Notes under the pieces: generated by a model
What the model saw: the letters and a program-made list of their open reading frames with translations, nothing else
Databases searched by the model: none
Told to the model about the DNA's origin: nothing
Source of the DNA: Bradyrhizobium sp. 1(2017)
GTDB lineage: Bacteria > Pseudomonadota > Alphaproteobacteria > Rhizobiales > Xanthobacteraceae
Direction of reading: 5' to 3'
Length of the DNA stretch: 64,000 nucleotides
Assembly (NCBI RefSeq): GCF_011602485.2
Contig: NZ_CP050022.2
Coordinates: forward strand, 4,050,001 to 4,114,000
Program-made: the position numbers and the translations under genes
Part shown: positions 43,938-53,531 of the stretch, one piece after another
How the letters are laid out: each line of letters starts with the position of its first letter
How positions within the stretch are numbered: position 1 is the first letter of the stretch

Positions 43938-44648
43938 TCAGTTGGGCTGGCTGCCGCAGCCGAACGGCAGCGCGTAGGTGCCTTTCGGAACGGGGGCCGG
44001 ATCGGCCGGCGCCGGTCGCGTCGCGAGCCATGCCGCGACGGCGGTAACATCTGCTTCCGTCAGATGTCCGGCGACGAGCTGCATGCAGTCAGGTGACTTT
44101 GCCGTGCGCGTACCATAGCGCCAGGCGCCGAGCTGCGCGCTGACATAGGCAGCGCGCAGCCCGAGCAGGCCGGGGATGCCCGGCTGCATCCCGGTCAGCG
44201 CAGGCCCATGGCAACTCACGCAGGCCGGAATGCCGCGGCCTGCGTCTCCGCTGGTGGCCAGCGTCTCGCCTTGCGCCAGCACGTCCTTACTGACCTCGCT
44301 CGGCGCGGGCTGTGGCAGCGGCGGATGCTCGCTGGCAAAATATTCCGCCATCGCTTCGAGATAGGGATCGGGCAGAAACTCCAGCAGATAGTTCATCGGC
44401 GGGTATTTGCGCCGGCCGCTGCGGAAAGCGAGGAGCTGGTTGTAGAGATAGCCGGCCGGCTTGCCGGCAAGGCGCGGGAAATAGACGTCGCTGGTGCCTT
44501 CGCCCTTGTTGCCGTGACACGGCGTGCAGGCCTCGACCCGCGCCGCCATTGTATCCGGCGGCTGGTTGGTGGCCGTTTGTGCGGCCGCACCATCAACGGC
44601 GGCCAAGGTGATGATCACGGCGGCCGAAGCCACGGCGCGAGCGAACAA
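43938..44648 (-). CDS. Periplasmic diheme cytochrome c
   Basis: This is the first gene of the oxidase operon. I place the start at a TTG (44648) because GGAGGG stands eight bases upstream, giving a 236-residue protein with a signal peptide (FARAVASAAVIITLAAVDGA, then AAQ). Two haem sites are visible: CTPCHGNKGEG and CVSCHGPALTG. MNYLLEFL and CMQLVAGHL contribute possible methionine ligands. It ends eight bases before the triheme cytochrome gene. A longer open frame upstream runs into non-coding sequence and is not supported. Confidence 0.85.
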   Translation of the reverse strand: MFARAVASAAVIITLAAVDGAAAQTATNQPPDTMAARVEACTPCHGNKGEGTSDVYFPRLAGKPAGYLYNQLLAFRSGRRKYPPMNYLLEFLPDPYLEAMAEYFASEHPPLPQPAPSEVSKDVLAQGETLATSGDAGRGIPACVSCHGPALTGMQPGIPGLLGLRAAYVSAQLGAWRYGTRTAKSPDCMQLVAGHLTEADVTAVAAWLATRPAPADPAPVPKGTYALPFGCGSQPN

Positions 44649-44859
44649 TTTCGTCGCCCTCCACAATGTTGGTCCGGTTGATTCCAGAGCACAACGTACG
44701 ACGGCATTATTGCGCCAATATGGTTCCGCGCAAGAACGGATGCGTGATGACGTTTGGTCGCGGCCTCGACATCTGCGATCCCGATCGAATTCGACAAAAC
44801 TTGCGCGTTTTTTGAAAACTGGACATAACGCTGCAGTCTCGCGACAGTTGCTGCCCGAG

Positions 44860-45425
44860 CTTTGCTTCGTCGGTGCCGCCCTCCTTGTCAGAGGGCGCAG
44901 GGAAGACCGGATGCCGGCTGGGCACCCACGGTCCACTGTGCGGCGAAGAGTTGCGCTACAAGAAGCTGCACAGCGGCATACAGGTGGAGCCGGAAACAAC
45001 CCGGCCTTCCCTGCGCAGTGGTTTGACGGCTTATGCCGAGCTCTCCCCGGGGAGCGATGCACTATTGCCCCCGTCGCCTTGCAGATGGCTGATGTGCGTG
45101 CCCGGTCGGGCATCACACATCACCGCAAGACTTGACGCACAGGCCCCGGGCGTCAGGACGACACGGTTTTGCCGTACGCTGGTCGCACCTGTCGTTTGCG
45201 CGAAGGCGTCGCTCACGGTTGCCCGCCCTGCGACGACCATCGCGCCAGTGCACCCAGCGCCCACCACGGCTCACCCCGCGTTTCGTGACGATCGCGATAC
45301 GCCCCTCTGACAGGGATGAGGTGGCGCACGAATACGCCAAAGACGAATTTCGGTAAAGGAGAATATTTTCGCGCGCGGCAATTGACCCGCCGGCTGGGTG
45401 TTTTGCCCGACGGGCAGCACAAGGC
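44860..45425. repeat. Long dispersed intergenic repeat of Bradyrhizobium type
   Basis: The stretch from GAGGGCGCAGGGAAGACCGG through CTCCCCGGGGAGCGATGCAC, CACGGTTTTGCCGTACGCTGG and AAAGGAGAATATTTTCGCGC to TTGACCCGCCGGCTGGGTG reads like a long intergenic repeat that I remember from Bradyrhizobium and Rhodopseudomonas genomes. Open frames cross it on both strands and all look spurious. I see no gene between the cytochrome operon (44648) and 45637, except a possible tRNA-like structure at 45460. Confidence 0.55.
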
Positions 45426-45459
45426 CTTGTAGGATCGTTGGACAGCCAGCATGTCCGGC

Positions 45460-45511
45460 GCACAAACCAGAATCGAACTCTGTACCCTGGGGTGACAAGT
45501 GCAGTTTGTGC
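45460..45511 (-). other. Possible tRNA-like fold or truncated tRNA relic
   Basis: On the minus strand GCACAAAC and GTTTGTGC form a perfect 8-bp outer stem. Next to the 3' strand a CAGA-GTTCGAT-TCTG hairpin resembles a tRNA T-arm. There is no clear D-arm or anticodon arm and only 52 bases in all, so it is at most a relic or mimic. Confidence 0.3.
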
Positions 45512-45636
45512 CAAAACGCACTTGGCTGACGGAACACCCCTTGCTGTCCGCGATACACCCAATTCAGCTGCGTCCATGGAGGGACTCAACGAGAATACGA
45601 GGGGGCGCGGGGGCTGTTGTACCTGGACCAAGGGAC

Positions 45637-45816
45637 ATGGCACGCTGGAAGCAATCGTGGAGTGAGCAAGACCTTAGCAAGCTGAAGACACTCGCAGGCA
45701 CCAAACCGATTGCCGTGATCGCGAAAGAGCTCGGTCGAACCACAGGTACGGTGCTAGCGAAGGCGATCGAGCAGAAACTCCCTGTCATTCATCGTATCGA
45801 GCGCCCGCCACGGTAA
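45637..45816 (+). CDS. Small helix-turn-helix-like protein (59 aa)
   Basis: The ATG at 45637 follows AAGGGA. The product (MARWKQSWSEQDLSKLKTLA onward) has the spacing of a single Myb/SANT- or GcrA-like helix-turn-helix: W-x-E-x-D-x-x-x-L, then PIAVIAKELGRTTGTVLAKAI. Small proteins of this kind are common in Hyphomicrobiales and are presumed DNA-binding. The open frame extends upstream to 45499 into repeat-like sequence, but the ribosome site supports the shorter form. Confidence 0.65.
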   Translation: MARWKQSWSEQDLSKLKTLAGTKPIAVIAKELGRTTGTVLAKAIEQKLPVIHRIERPPR

Positions 45817-45959
45817 TCGGGAATGTCACGCAGTATTCGAGCCTCTGGCAGCAGGGCAATGTCCGCAATCCCCAGACCGAGTTTCGCTTCATCGTGGATT
45901 ACACCGTGCTGTTCCGGCCTCCGGTGAACTGGTCGGGCAGCTATGACTCCCGGCTTTGA
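45810..45959 (+). pseudogene. C-terminal remnant of an unidentified protein
   Basis: The frame ending at TGA 45957-45959 reads TVIGNVTQYSSLWQQGNVRN then TEFRFIVDYTVLFRPPVNWS, which looks like real beta-rich protein. It has no start codon with a ribosome site and no upstream continuation. It directly follows and partly overlaps the small HTH gene and the repeat zone. It is best read as the tail of a gene cut by rearrangement. The family is not identified. Confidence 0.35.
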
Positions 45960-46046
45960 CCGGAACCGCAGCACCAGCGAGCGGATCGGGAGGGATCGTT
46001 TTTCGCCGCGGCGAGTTCAGTACGGATTGTCCGGGTTGGAGCCGCC

Positions 46047-46823
46047 ATGACCATCAATTTCGACACGCTGAAAGCGTCACTCGTCCTGTATGGGCTGAAC
46101 GCGATCTACGCGATCCTGCTGCTCGCGGTCGGCTGGTATCTGTCTGGCGCAATGCAGCGTTTCGTCACGCGCGTGCTGAGTGTCGGGCACCGGGTCGATC
46201 CGCTCGTGACCCTGTTTGTCTCCAGCGTCACGCGCTACGGCGTGCTCGCCGTGGTCGGCATCGCCGTGCTCCAGCTCTTCGGCATCCAGACCGCGAGCCT
46301 CGTCGCCGTGCTGGGCGCGACATCACTCGCCATTGGCCTCGCGCTCCAGGGCACGCTGTCCAATCTCGCCGCCGGCGTGATGCTGCTGCTGTTCCGGCCC
46401 TTCCATATCGGCGACGACGTCGAGGTCGCCGGCAAGGCCGGGAAGGTGAAGGCGCTGTCGCTGTTCATGACCGAGCTGGTCGCGCCCGACAATACGCAGA
46501 TCCTCTTGCCGAATGGACAGGTCTGGGGCGCAGCCATCATCAACCACAGCGCCTATCCCGGCACGGGCGAAGTCAAGGTGACATTTCCGGTCAGAGCAGG
46601 ATCGGCCAATGCGCTGGCTGGCGAGATCCTGAAAGAGTTGCGCCAGGACCCGCGCGTCGACGAGCGAGCCGCGCCGTCGGTCAATGTGTCGAAGGTGATC
46701 GCCGCCGATCCCGCTGCCCCGGTCGTGGAATTGACGGTGAGTGCGAAGGTGAAGCCGTCGGATGCCGATGCGGTCAAGCAGCGCGTGCTCGACCATGCCA
46801 GCGCGCTGCTCGCGGCGGCCTGA
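46047..46823 (+). CDS. Small-conductance mechanosensitive channel (MscS family)
   Basis: This 258-residue inner-membrane channel opens under membrane tension to release solutes. Three hydrophobic segments lie at about residues 13-33, 60-80 and 85-115. The pore helix (LVAVLGATSLAIGLALQGTL, then SNLAAGVMLLLFRPF) is typical of MscS, and the beta domain follows (HIGDDVEVAGKAGKVKALSL; LLPNGQVWGAAIINHS). The ATG follows TTGGAG. It is a minimal MscS like the E. coli protein, with no extra domains. Confidence 0.92.
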   Translation: MTINFDTLKASLVLYGLNAIYAILLLAVGWYLSGAMQRFVTRVLSVGHRVDPLVTLFVSSVTRYGVLAVVGIAVLQLFGIQTASLVAVLGATSLAIGLALQGTLSNLAAGVMLLLFRPFHIGDDVEVAGKAGKVKALSLFMTELVAPDNTQILLPNGQVWGAAIINHSAYPGTGEVKVTFPVRAGSANALAGEILKELRQDPRVDERAAPSVNVSKVIAADPAAPVVELTVSAKVKPSDADAVKQRVLDHASALLAAA

Positions 46824-46886
46824 GGGAGAATTGGTGACCCTGCTCGGAATATCGTAGAAGTGCCTCGAACGGGAGGCGCAGACGGC

Positions 46887-47312
46887 ATGGCAGGCGACAC
46901 CAAGATTCGGACTGGCCAGTGCCATTGCGGCGCCGTGCGGTTCGAGGCAACGCTCAGCGACGGCTTCAATTCGATCCGCCGCTGCACGTGCTCCTACTGC
47001 CGCATGCGCGGCGCCGTCGTGGTTATGGCGGAAATGGGCGGGATCAAGTTCCTCCAGGGTGAGGATGCGCTCACGAGCTACCGTTTCCATACCGGATCGG
47101 CACAGCACTTCTTCTGCTCTCGCTGCGGAATTTACACGCATCATCAGCGGCGGTCCGACCAGACCCTCTACGCCGTCAACGTGGCCTGCCTGGACGGGGT
47201 CAGCCCGTTCGATTTCCCCGAGGTACCGGTCATGGATGGCATCAATCACACGAACGATACCGGCAAGCCGACGCGCCGGGCAGGCACGCTCCGCTTTGTG
47301 CCGGCTGACTAG
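46887..47312 (+). CDS. GFA-family zinc protein (glutathione-dependent formaldehyde-activating enzyme-like)
   Basis: This 141-residue protein has the Cys pattern of the GFA/CENP-V fold: CHCGAVRF, CTCSYCRMRG and FFCSRCGIYTHH, which bind two zinc ions. The ATG at 46887 is preferred to the GTG at 46860 because GGGAGG precedes it. Most family members lack proven formaldehyde chemistry, so only the fold is secure. Confidence 0.85.
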   Translation: MAGDTKIRTGQCHCGAVRFEATLSDGFNSIRRCTCSYCRMRGAVVVMAEMGGIKFLQGEDALTSYRFHTGSAQHFFCSRCGIYTHHQRRSDQTLYAVNVACLDGVSPFDFPEVPVMDGINHTNDTGKPTRRAGTLRFVPAD

Positions 47313-47328
47313 CGGTCGTTGCCTGGCC

Positions 47329-47937
47329 TCAGCCCCGCGGCGACCGCGGCGACCTGCGCTTGACCGCATGCCGTCGCGGCGAGCGGGTGACACGGGGGCG
47401 CAGGCGGCTCGCGGCTGCGGGACGCGGCTTGGCCTGGGCTTGCGGGCCGCGGGCGAGGTCCATCAGCATGCGCAGCGCTTCGACCACGGAGCGCTGACGC
47501 ACAGCGCTGCGGCCGATGGCGCCAAAGCGGTGCTCGCGATGGATGATGCGGCCATCTCGCGCGGCGGCGGCAAAGTGCACGAGACCGACCGGCTTACCCG
47601 GCGTGGCGCCGCCGGGGCCGGCAATGCCGGTGATGGCGACGGCGAGATCGACATCGGCGCGCTCCAGCGCGCCGATCGCCATCGCGGTCGCGGTCTCCTT
47701 GCTGACCGCGCCGAAATTGGTGAGCGTGCTCGCCTCGACTCCGAGCATCGCGCGCTTGGCGTCGTTGGAATAGGTGACGAAGCCGCGATCGATCACATCG
47801 GAGGAGCCGGGGATGTCCGTCAGCGCGCCGGCAACCAGGCCGCCGGTGCAGGACTCGGCGGTCGCGACCGTCAGCTTGCGCATCCGGCACAGATCGAGCA
47901 GCGAGCGGGAGAGGGCGCGTGCGTCGCTGCCGCCCAT
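47329..47937 (-). CDS. pncC: CinA/PncC-family nicotinamide-nucleotide amidase
   Basis: This 202-residue protein corresponds to the C-terminal domain of CinA, which deamidates nicotinamide mononucleotide. Landmarks are LTVATAESCTGGLVAGALTD with the catalytic serine, FVTYSNDAKRAMLGV and AVAITGIAGPGGATPGKPVG. The last 40 residues are a basic Arg/Pro-rich extension (RLRPRVTRSPRRHAVKRR) that the family core lacks. The start lies three bases after the ispDF stop, so it is the second gene of that operon. Confidence 0.9.
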   Translation of the reverse strand: MGGSDARALSRSLLDLCRMRKLTVATAESCTGGLVAGALTDIPGSSDVIDRGFVTYSNDAKRAMLGVEASTLTNFGAVSKETATAMAIGALERADVDLAVAITGIAGPGGATPGKPVGLVHFAAAARDGRIIHREHRFGAIGRSAVRQRSVVEALRMLMDLARGPQAQAKPRPAAASRLRPRVTRSPRRHAVKRRSPRSPRG

Positions 47938-47940
47938 GGC

Positions 47941-49122
47941 CTAGACGCTCCAGGGAAGGCGGATGGTGGCGCTCGCGGTGGCCGCGATACCTTCCTCTCG
48001 GCCGGTGAAGCCGAGCCGCTCGCTGGTCGTCGCCTTCACCGCGACGCGCGAGATGTCGACGCCGGATATCTCGGCGATGCGCGCGCGCATGGTGTCGCGC
48101 AAGGGACCGATCTTCGGCCGCTCGCAGATCAGCGTCACCTCGAGATTGGCGACACGGCCGCCACGCGCCGCGACACGCTCGATGGCGTAGTTCAGGAACT
48201 GGTCGGAGGATGCGCCCTTCCACTTCGCATCGCTCGGCGGGAAGTGCGAGCCGATGTCGCCGTCGGCGAGCGCGCCGAGAATGGCGTCGACCAGCGCATG
48301 CAGACCGACGTCGCCGTCGGAATGGGCGAGAAAGCCCTTGGTGTGCGGGACGCGCACGCCGCAGATCATGAGGTGATCACCTTCGCCGAAGGCGTGCACG
48401 TCATAGCCGGTGCCGGTCCTGATGTCGCCGAGCTGGGCGGCCAGGCGTGCCTCCTCGCGCACGAAATCCTCGGGAGTGGTGAGCTTCATGTTGGCAACAT
48501 CGCCTTCAAAGGTTGCAACCGTCAATCCCGCCCATTCGGCAATGGCGGCATCGTCGGTGAAATCCGAGCGCCCATCCTTCGCCGCGCGACGATGCGCCTC
48601 GAGAATGACGTCGAAACGAAAGGATTGCGGCGTCTGCGCGATTCGCAGCCGCGCGCGGTCCGGCGTGCCCTCGACATGGCCGTTCTCGCCGGTGAGCTTG
48701 ATCGTGTCGGTGACGGCAATGGCGGGGATCGCGGCACCGGTGTGGCTTGCCGCCTCGATCGCGCGGGAGATCACGCCTTCCGAGACGAAGGGGCGGGCGG
48801 CGTCGTGGATCAGAACGATGTCGGGCTTGTGCTTTGCGAGGGCCTCCAGGCCGGCAAGCACCGAGGCCTGGCGGGTAGCGCCGCCATTGGCCGGCGGCTC
48901 GTGCTTGAGCCCTGCGACCGCGGCCGTGAACATGGCGCCGTCGTCGGGATTCACCACCGGCTGCACCGCCGACACGTCGGGATGACGGCTGAACGCCTCC
49001 ATGGCGCGATAGATCACGGGCACACCGCCGATCTCGCGATATTGCTTCGGCCCGCCGGCACCGGCGCGCAAGCCGCGACCGGCTGCGACGAGGACGACCG
49101 CGGTGCGTTGTGATTTCGCCAT
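47941..49122 (-). CDS. ispDF: Bifunctional IspD/IspF isoprenoid-pathway enzyme
   Basis: This 393-residue fusion carries two steps of the MEP isoprenoid pathway. Residues 1-225 are 2-C-methyl-D-erythritol 4-phosphate cytidylyltransferase ([33 protein letters not shown]). Residues about 233-393 are 2-C-methyl-D-erythritol 2,4-cyclodiphosphate synthase ([39 protein letters not shown]), with the metal-binding Asp and His of DVH. The fusion is usual in alphaproteobacteria. It is divergent from dusB-ntrBC. Confidence 0.95.
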   Translation of the reverse strand: MAKSQRTAVVLVAAGRGLRAGAGGPKQYREIGGVPVIYRAMEAFSRHPDVSAVQPVVNPDDGAMFTAAVAGLKHEPPANGGATRQASVLAGLEALAKHKPDIVLIHDAARPFVSEGVISRAIEAASHTGAAIPAIAVTDTIKLTGENGHVEGTPDRARLRIAQTPQSFRFDVILEAHRRAAKDGRSDFTDDAAIAEWAGLTVATFEGDVANMKLTTPEDFVREEARLAAQLGDIRTGTGYDVHAFGEGDHLMICGVRVPHTKGFLAHSDGDVGLHALVDAILGALADGDIGSHFPPSDAKWKGASSDQFLNYAIERVAARGGRVANLEVTLICERPKIGPLRDTMRARIAEISGVDISRVAVKATTSERLGFTGREEGIAATASATIRLPWSV

Positions 49123-49256
49123 AGGACTCGAATACTCGATTGGTGATGAAGCGTCGGGGGAGTGGGGTGATTTGACGGCATGCCTCTAGCACGGCAGGCC
49201 CGCAAAAAAAGGGGGTTTCCCCGGATTGTGGGAAACAGCATTTTGCTGCACTGCAC

Positions 49257-49284
49257 TTGAAAGATTTGCAGAACTGTCTAAACT
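49257..49284 (+). promoter_or_regulatory. dusB: Probable sigma-70-type promoter of dusB-ntrBC
   Basis: TTGAAA, a 16-base spacer and TAAACT lie 47 bases before the dusB start, in a comparatively AT-rich island. Transcription would start near 49291, just before the NtrC-like site. Confidence 0.45.
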
Positions 49285-49302
49285 GTAGGCATGGCGCTTG
49301 AC

Positions 49303-49319
49303 TGCACAAGAATTGTGCG
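49303..49319. promoter_or_regulatory. NtrC-like binding site upstream of dusB-ntrBC
   Basis: TGCACAAGAATTGTGCG contains GCAC-N7-GTGC, the NtrC recognition pattern, as an inverted repeat (GCACAA-GAA-TTGTGC). It lies downstream of the likely -10 element and 12 bases before dusB, so bound NtrC would block transcription. This fits the negative autoregulation reported for ntrBC operons of rhizobia. Confidence 0.55.
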
Positions 49320-49330
49320 CAAGATAGGTC

Positions 49331-50407
49331 ATGGCAGGCGCGATGAGGCCCTGTCCAGTCAACGAGACTCCTGTGACCGGCTCGGCAGTATCAGGCTCTA
49401 AGCCGTTGAAAATAGGCGATATTGACATCGCCACCCCGGTCTTCCTGGCACCAATGTCGGGGGTGACTGACTCGCCCGTGCGCCGGCTGACCGCCGAGCT
49501 GGGCGCCGGCTTGGTCGTGTCCGAAATGACCGCCAGTGATGAGCTCGCCAACGGCCATCGGATGTCGCGGTTGCGCTGCGAAGCCACGGGAATCGGTCCG
49601 CACGTCGTCCAGCTCGCCGGCTGCGAGGCGCATTGGATGGCCGAAGGGGCCCGGATCGCCGAAGCCGAAGGCGCCGACATCATCGATATCAACATGGGCT
49701 GCCCGGCCCGTCACGTCACCGGCGGCCAGTCCGGCTCGGCATTGATGCGCGACCTCGACCACGCCGTCAGCCTGATCGATGCGACCATCGCGGCGGTGAA
49801 GGTGCCGGTGACGCTGAAGATGCGGCTCGGCTGGGACGACCGCAGCCGCAACGCCCCGGAGCTGGCACGTCGCGCCGAGGCGTCAGGCGTCAAGCTCGTG
49901 ACCGTGCATGGCCGCACCCGCTGCCAGTTCTACAAGGGCGAGGCCGATTGGGACGCGATCCGCGCCGTGCGCGAAGCCATCTCCATTCCGCTCGTCGTCA
50001 ATGGCGACATCACCACCCATGACAAGGCGCTTGCGGCGCTCGAGGCCTCCGGCGCCGATGCCGTGATGATCGGCCGCGGCGCGCAGGGCCAGCCCTGGCT
50101 GCCCGGCCAGATCGGCCGGCGCCTGAAGGGCGGAGCGGAGGAAGCCGCGCCGTCGCTCGAGACGCAGCTGCACTATGTCCGGACGCTCTATGAGGGCGTC
50201 TGTGCGCTCTACGGTTTGCGCATCGGGCTCAGGCACGCGCGCAAGCATCTCGGCTGGGCGCTCGACGTCGCCGCGGATGCGAGCGGCGCGCCGGCCGACA
50301 CGCTGAAGTCCTGGCGCCAGAAGATCCTGACCTCCGAGGATCCGCGCCTCGTCCACCAATCGCTGCAGGACGCCTTCGACGATTTCGCATGGAGGGCTGC
50401 TGCATGA
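49331..50407 (+). CDS. dusB: tRNA-dihydrouridine synthase B (NifR3)
   Basis: This 358-residue flavoprotein reduces uridines in the D-loop of tRNA. The FMN barrel is recognisable from [33 protein letters not shown] with the catalytic Cys124, [17 protein letters not shown] and [16 protein letters not shown], then [12 protein letters not shown]. The ATG at 49331 has a weak ribosome site; an ATG at 49343 is an alternative. The last four bases (ATGA) are shared with the ntrB start. The nifR3-ntrB-ntrC order is conserved in alphaproteobacteria. Confidence 0.95.
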   Translation: MAGAMRPCPVNETPVTGSAVSGSKPLKIGDIDIATPVFLAPMSGVTDSPVRRLTAELGAGLVVSEMTASDELANGHRMSRLRCEATGIGPHVVQLAGCEAHWMAEGARIAEAEGADIIDINMGCPARHVTGGQSGSALMRDLDHAVSLIDATIAAVKVPVTLKMRLGWDDRSRNAPELARRAEASGVKLVTVHGRTRCQFYKGEADWDAIRAVREAISIPLVVNGDITTHDKALAALEASGADAVMIGRGAQGQPWLPGQIGRRLKGGAEEAAPSLETQLHYVRTLYEGVCALYGLRIGLRHARKHLGWALDVAADASGAPADTLKSWRQKILTSEDPRLVHQSLQDAFDDFAWRAAA

Positions 50408-51573
50408 GCTCAGCCGCTGACCATCGCCGGCCCGCCGACAGCGACGCGATCCTGGATGCCTTACCCAATCCCGTGCTGATGATCGGGCCGGACGGCAAGA
50501 TCGTCGCTGCCAACATTGCGACCGAAGCCTTCTTCGATATCTCGACGCAATTCCTGAAGCGGCAGTCGCTGAAGGAGCTGGTGCCGTTCGGCAGCCCGTT
50601 GCTGGCGCTGATCGACCAGGTGCGCTCGTCGAACTCGCCGGTCAACGAATACAAGGTCGATCTCGGCACCCCGCGCATGGGTGGGGACCGTCAGGTCGAC
50701 CTGCATGTCGCCCCGCTCACGGAGCGGCCCGGCCACATCGTGGTGATGCTGCAGGAGCGCTCCATCGCCGACAAGATGGATCGCCAGCTCACCCACCGCA
50801 GCGCCGCGCGCTCGGTGATTGCGCTCGCCGCGATGCTGGCGCACGAGATCAAGAACCCGCTCTCCGGCATTCGCGGCGCGGCGCAGCTCCTGGAGCAGCA
50901 GGCGTCGTCCGAAGACCGCATGCTGACGCGCCTGATCTGCGACGAGGCTGACCGCATCGTGACGCTGGTCGACCGCATGGAGGTGTTCGGCGACGAGCGC
51001 CCCGTGGTGCGCGGGCCCGTCAACATCCACTCCGTGCTCGATCACGTGAAGCGACTGGCGCAGTCCGGATTTGCCCGCAACATCCGCTTCATCGAGGACT
51101 ACGATCCCTCGCTGCCGCCCGTGCTGGCGAACCAGGATCAGCTCATCCAAGTGTTCCTCAATCTCGTGAAGAACGCCGCCGAAGCCCTGATCGACGTTCC
51201 CGACGCCGAGATCCAGCTCACAACGGCGTTCCGGCCCGGCGTGCGGCTGTCAGTCCCCGGTCAAAAATCCCGGGTATCCCTGCCGCTCGAGTTCTGCGTG
51301 AAAGACAACGGACCAGGCGTGCCGGACGACCTTCTGCCCAACCTGTTCGATCCCTTCGTGACCACCAAGCAGACCGGCTCGGGTCTGGGCCTTGCGTTGG
51401 TCGCAAAGATCGTCGGCGATCACGGGGGCATCATCGAATGCGAATCTCAGCCGCGCAAGACCACCTTCCGCGTGCTGATGCCGATGTATTCCACATCGGT
51501 GAAACATGCCGATCAAAGCAGTCGCGCCGACTCTGCCGGGAAGCCGTCGCCTGCGTCACAGGGGGCAAAATGA
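50404..51573 (+). CDS. ntrB: Nitrogen-regulation sensor kinase NtrB
   Basis: This 389-residue soluble histidine kinase phosphorylates NtrC under nitrogen limitation. Residues 14-120 are a PAS domain ([20 protein letters not shown]). The H-box is [20 protein letters not shown] with His147. N-box [12 protein letters not shown] and G-boxes [13 protein letters not shown] and [18 protein letters not shown] complete the ATPase domain. No membrane helix is present, as expected for NtrB. GGAGGG precedes the ATG, which overlaps the dusB stop. Confidence 0.96.
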   Translation: MSSAADHRRPADSDAILDALPNPVLMIGPDGKIVAANIATEAFFDISTQFLKRQSLKELVPFGSPLLALIDQVRSSNSPVNEYKVDLGTPRMGGDRQVDLHVAPLTERPGHIVVMLQERSIADKMDRQLTHRSAARSVIALAAMLAHEIKNPLSGIRGAAQLLEQQASSEDRMLTRLICDEADRIVTLVDRMEVFGDERPVVRGPVNIHSVLDHVKRLAQSGFARNIRFIEDYDPSLPPVLANQDQLIQVFLNLVKNAAEALIDVPDAEIQLTTAFRPGVRLSVPGQKSRVSLPLEFCVKDNGPGVPDDLLPNLFDPFVTTKQTGSGLGLALVAKIVGDHGGIIECESQPRKTTFRVLMPMYSTSVKHADQSSRADSAGKPSPASQGAK

Positions 51574-51582
51574 GGATTAGCG

Positions 51583-53025
<1,443 letters not shown>

Positions 53026-53039
53026 CTTTCCGGACCGGT

Positions 53040-53072
53040 GGCTCAGCTCCCCCTACCAAGCGGAGCTGAGCC
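53040..53072 (+). terminator. Stem-loop 1 after ntrC
   Basis: GGCTCAGCTC (53040-53049) pairs perfectly with GAGCTGAGCC (53063-53072) around a 13-base loop, 15 bases after the stop. It has no T-run but is a strong 10-bp stem. Confidence 0.5.
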
Positions 53073-53123
53073 TGTCCGGATCGCGCTGGCCGTTATGGCT
53101 GACGCGGTGAGCAGAATTCCTGA

Positions 53124-53147
53124 TAGGAGCGGATTGTTCCGCTCCTA
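53124..53147. terminator. Stem-loop 2 after ntrC
   Basis: TAGGAGCGGA-TTGT-TCCGCTCCTA is a perfect 10-bp stem with a tetraloop followed by CATTTAATTT. It is a good terminator for ntrC and may also end the small minus-strand gene at 53201. Confidence 0.65.
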
Positions 53148-53200
53148 CATTTAATTTGATCATTCGGCCGTAACGCGCGGCATCACATCTATCTGAACGT

Positions 53201-53347
53201 CTATCGGACAAGTCGGTCGGATGCCGGCATCACGCTGGCGACATTCACCAGCGGCTGCTGAACGCCAACGCCGTTGACCAGGAGGTCGGCGGCCACGATC
53301 AGCAGAAGAACGGCCGAAACCATCGTTGCGAGGCAGAATTTATCCAT
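53201..53347 (-). CDS. Putative small membrane protein (48 aa)
   Basis: On the minus strand an ATG at 53347 opens MDKFCLATMVSAVLLLIVAA and continues to NVASVMPASDRLVR, a 48-residue protein with one convincing membrane helix. The ribosome site is poor (GAAGG too close to the ATG), and the frame stays open further upstream without protein-like text. The helix composition and the hairpin downstream argue for a real gene, but it lies in the ntrY leader on the opposite strand. The rest of 53026-53531 shows nothing else. Confidence 0.4.
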   Translation of the reverse strand: MDKFCLATMVSAVLLLIVAADLLVNGVGVQQPLVNVASVMPASDRLVR

Positions 53348-53531
53348 GCCCTTCAAGCCGGAAGGGCAGGAATCCGTTCCCGCCTCGAAGGCAATCCTGT
53401 GCAAGACCTTGTGGATGTGCCGGTCCGCCGCGGGACAGACGCCGCGGAATTGTCGCAATCCGGCAACAATGTGGTACGAATACATCAGTATCCGCGCGCC
53501 AGCGGACCCGTTTTCAGCACCCATTGCCGGA

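Noticed and set aside
44650..44720. FixK/FNR box upstream of the oxidase operon
   Set aside because: Only the TTGAT half (in TTGATTCCAGAGCA) is present; the second half-site does not match.
43938..45116. Long form of the first cytochrome c gene
   Set aside because: The extra 156 codons run through non-coding and repeat sequence; the TTG at 44648 with GGAGGG gives a clean signal peptide.
44873..45310. 145-codon frame in the long repeat
   Set aside because: It lies wholly inside a dispersed repeat, has frames open on both strands and lacks a ribosome site.
53274..53531. N-terminal extension of NtrY
   Set aside because: The text is not protein-like and contains many rare combinations; the family start fits the ATG at 53532.
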